From: Porphyra umbilicalis
Taxonomy: Eukaryota; Rhodophyta; Bangiophyceae; Bangiales; Bangiaceae
NCBI GenBank assembly: GCA_002049455.2
Contig: KV918826.1
Coordinates: forward strand, 186,001-250,000
Direction of reading: 5' to 3'
DNA: 64,000 bases
In this document: one piece after another, positions 62,448 through 64,000 of the stretch
Position numbering within the stretch: the first letter of the stretch is position 1
How the letters are laid out: every line of letters starts with the position of its first letter
Notes under the pieces: model-generated
Seen by the model: only the letters and a program-made list of their open reading frames with translations
What the model was told of the DNA's origin: nothing
Database searches by the model: none
Program-made: the position numbers and the translations under genes

Positions 62448-63563
62448 ATGCCGCCCCCTCCACCTCCCTCCCTCTTGGCCGCCGCCGCCGCCCTCACCGC
62501 CCTCACCGCCGTGGCGGCGGCCCCGCCGCCGCCCGACCGCCGCGCCGCCGCCCTCGCCCTCCCGTGGCCCTTTGGGCGGCCCCCCCCCCCCGCCCCCCCC
62601 CCCCCCCCCCCCCCCCCCCGGCACGCTGCTGCTGTGGGGCCCCGGGGTGTCCAAACGCCCCACAGCACCGCCCTTCCTCCCCCGCTCCATCACCGCCGCC
62701 GCCGTCGCCGACGGGGTGTGCGCGGCGGCCGACGCGGGCGGCACCCTCCACGCGTGGCGCACCGCCGACAGCGGGCGGGCCGACGTGCCGGCGGGCGCCG
62801 CCGCCGTGCGGGGCCTCACCGCCATTGTGGACGTGGGCGTGCGGTGGGCCGACGGCGCCATCTTTGCCGTCACGCGGGGGGGGGAGCTCATCGCCGTGCC
62901 GCCGCCGCCGCCGCTCGGGGGGGTGGCGGCGGCAGCGGCGGCGGTGGCAGCGGCAGCGGCAGCAGAAGCGGCAGCGGCAGCAGCAGCGGTAGCGGCAGCG
63001 GCAGTGGCAGCAGCAGCAACGGCAGCGGCACCGCCGCCGCCCCCCCCCCCCCCCCCCGGCGGCGCGCCCACCCGCCTCGGCGGCGCGTCGACCGCCGCCC
63101 ACCCGACGGCGGTCGACTGCGGGGACCGCCACTGCCTCGCCGTAACGGCGGGCGGCGCCCTCCTCGGCTGGGGCGACGACTCGGCGGGCGCCCTCACCGG
63201 CCACCCGCGGCGGCGGCGGTCCGTGACGGCGGCGGGGTCGCTCGTCGCGGCGCCGCCGCCCGTCGGCCTTGCCGTCGTGCCCGACGGGGCGCCCGTGGCG
63301 GTGACCCCCCCCGCGGGGGGGGTGGGGGGGGCGTAACCGCCGCCGCCGCGGGGGGGGGGCACAGCCTCGCCCTCCACGCCGACGGGGCGGTGACGGCGGC
63401 GGGGTGGGACGATTGGGGGCAGCTGGGCGTGACCGCCACCCCGTGGGTGGGCGCCCCGCCGTCCCCGCCGGCGGGCGGCGGCGCCCTCGTCGACGGCGGC
63501 GGCGGCGGTGGTGGTGGCGGCAGCGGCGGCGGCGGCGGCGGCGGCGACGCGGGCGCGGCGGCG

Positions 63564-63598
<35 letters not shown>

Positions 63599-64000
63599 CA
63601 GCGGTGGCGGCAGCGGCGGTGGCGGCGGCGGCGGCGGCGGGTGGGTGCGGTCCCCCCCCGGCGGGGGCGCCCCCCCCGCGTCGGCGCTCGCCGCCGGCGG
63701 CGCCCACAGCGTCGCCGTCCACCCCGACGGGACGGCCACGTCGTGGGGCGCCGGCGCCGCCGGCGCGACGGCGCAGGCCAACGCGGCGGGCGTGTCGCCG
63801 CGCCGGCGCGTCGTCGTCCCCGGGGGCGGGGCCGTCACCGCCGCCGCCGCGGGGCGCACCCACACGGTCGTCGTCGCGGGGGGGCGGCTGGCGGCCACGG
63901 GCGGGCGCGGCGTCGGCGTCCTCCGGCCCGTGGGGGGTGTGCGGGCGGCGGCGGTGGCGGCGGCGGGGGGGCGGGGGTGCGGGACGGGGGGGAGGGGGAG
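62448..64000 (+). CDS. RCC1-repeat protein with signal peptide, partial, two frameshifts
   Basis: The ATG at 62448 (CCACCATGC) starts MPPPPPPSLLAAAAALTALT and AVAAAPPP, a plausible signal peptide. The frame changes at the 27-C run 62593-62619; the next frame carries GTLLLWGPGVSKRP, GVCAAADAGGTLHAWR, DGAIFAVTRGGELIAV and HCLAVTAGGALLGWGDDSAG. It shifts by -1 again at the G runs 63315-63331. The following frame reads GGGHSLALHADGAVTAAGWD with DWGQLGV, and later AGGAHSVAVHPDGTATSWGA, and is still open at the window end. G..H...L..DG...WG....GQLG is the RCC1 repeat consensus. Large Ala and Gly runs interrupt blades. A chromatin GEF role is unlikely if it is secreted. Mitochondrial RCC1-type proteins are an alternative. 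Confidence 0.7.

Noticed and set aside
62376-63863. 495-codon minus-strand ORF
   Set aside because: It is the shadow of the RCC1-repeat gene; its Ala/Pro runs mirror Gly/Ala codons.
1-64000. tRNA or rRNA genes
   Set aside because: No B-box-like GGTTCGAAT arm with a matching acceptor stem and no rRNA-like conserved block was noticed. A covariance-model scan would be needed to exclude tRNAs fully.

Overview
This is a eukaryotic, very GC-rich window. Single-exon genes of roughly 75-80% GC sit in two blocks, at about 9.6-17.5 kb and 53-64 kb. Between them, and also at 0-9 kb, lies a less GC-rich region packed with DNA transposons. The gene set includes a TUL1/FLY1-type E3 ligase, a sterol C14 reductase, a SHAQKYF-class Myb, STAND-TPR and RCC1-like proteins. 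Together with near-saturated GC at third positions, few or no introns and abundant Harbinger/hAT elements, this fits a bangiophyte red alga (Porphyra/Pyropia type). The assignment is an inference from style, not from a database match.

Layout. 0-1.8 kb: dispersed repeat A followed by a CGG-type minisatellite. 2.0-6.2 kb: a large STAND NTPase (NB-ARC-like) with a C-terminal TPR array, split by one frameshift. 6.2-7.0 kb: a broken membrane-protein gene. 7.25-9.0 kb: a hAT element holding a second, nested hAT element. 9.7-17.5 kb: host genes (a low-complexity candidate gene, the TUL1/FLY1-like E3 ligase, and a type II membrane protein with a methyltransferase-like domain). 18.1-29.7 kb: nested transposons. 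A TA-flanked hairpin MITE abuts a second TA-flanked MITE (T1). T1 is interrupted by a 9.8-kb autonomous PIF/Harbinger element (18642-28473) carrying a Myb-like gene and a convergent DDE transposase, and a hAT relic follows. 29.9-30.2 kb: an octanucleotide array. 32-34.6 kb: more MITEs and two non-autonomous hAT elements. 34.8-37.1 kb: a Tigger/pogo transposase with one in-frame stop. 38.1-41.2 kb: an intact large transposase-like ORF on the minus strand. 42-52 kb: repeats, MITEs and transposase fragments. 53.2-64 kb: host genes (Myb, sterol reductase, secreted RCC1-like protein, small secreted Cys protein, and a second RCC1-like protein running off the window).

The strongest result is the Harbinger element. 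An empty copy of its target (T1 at 47833-48460) fixes both ends to the base: 31-bp terminal inverted repeats and a TTA target duplication. Its two genes are swollen by in-frame minisatellites, and all its arrays share a GCCGGCGG/CCGCCGGC core. A second pattern is that host genes are repeatedly broken by frameshifts at long G or C runs. Nearly all of these are of the -1 type, as expected if one base is missing from each run.
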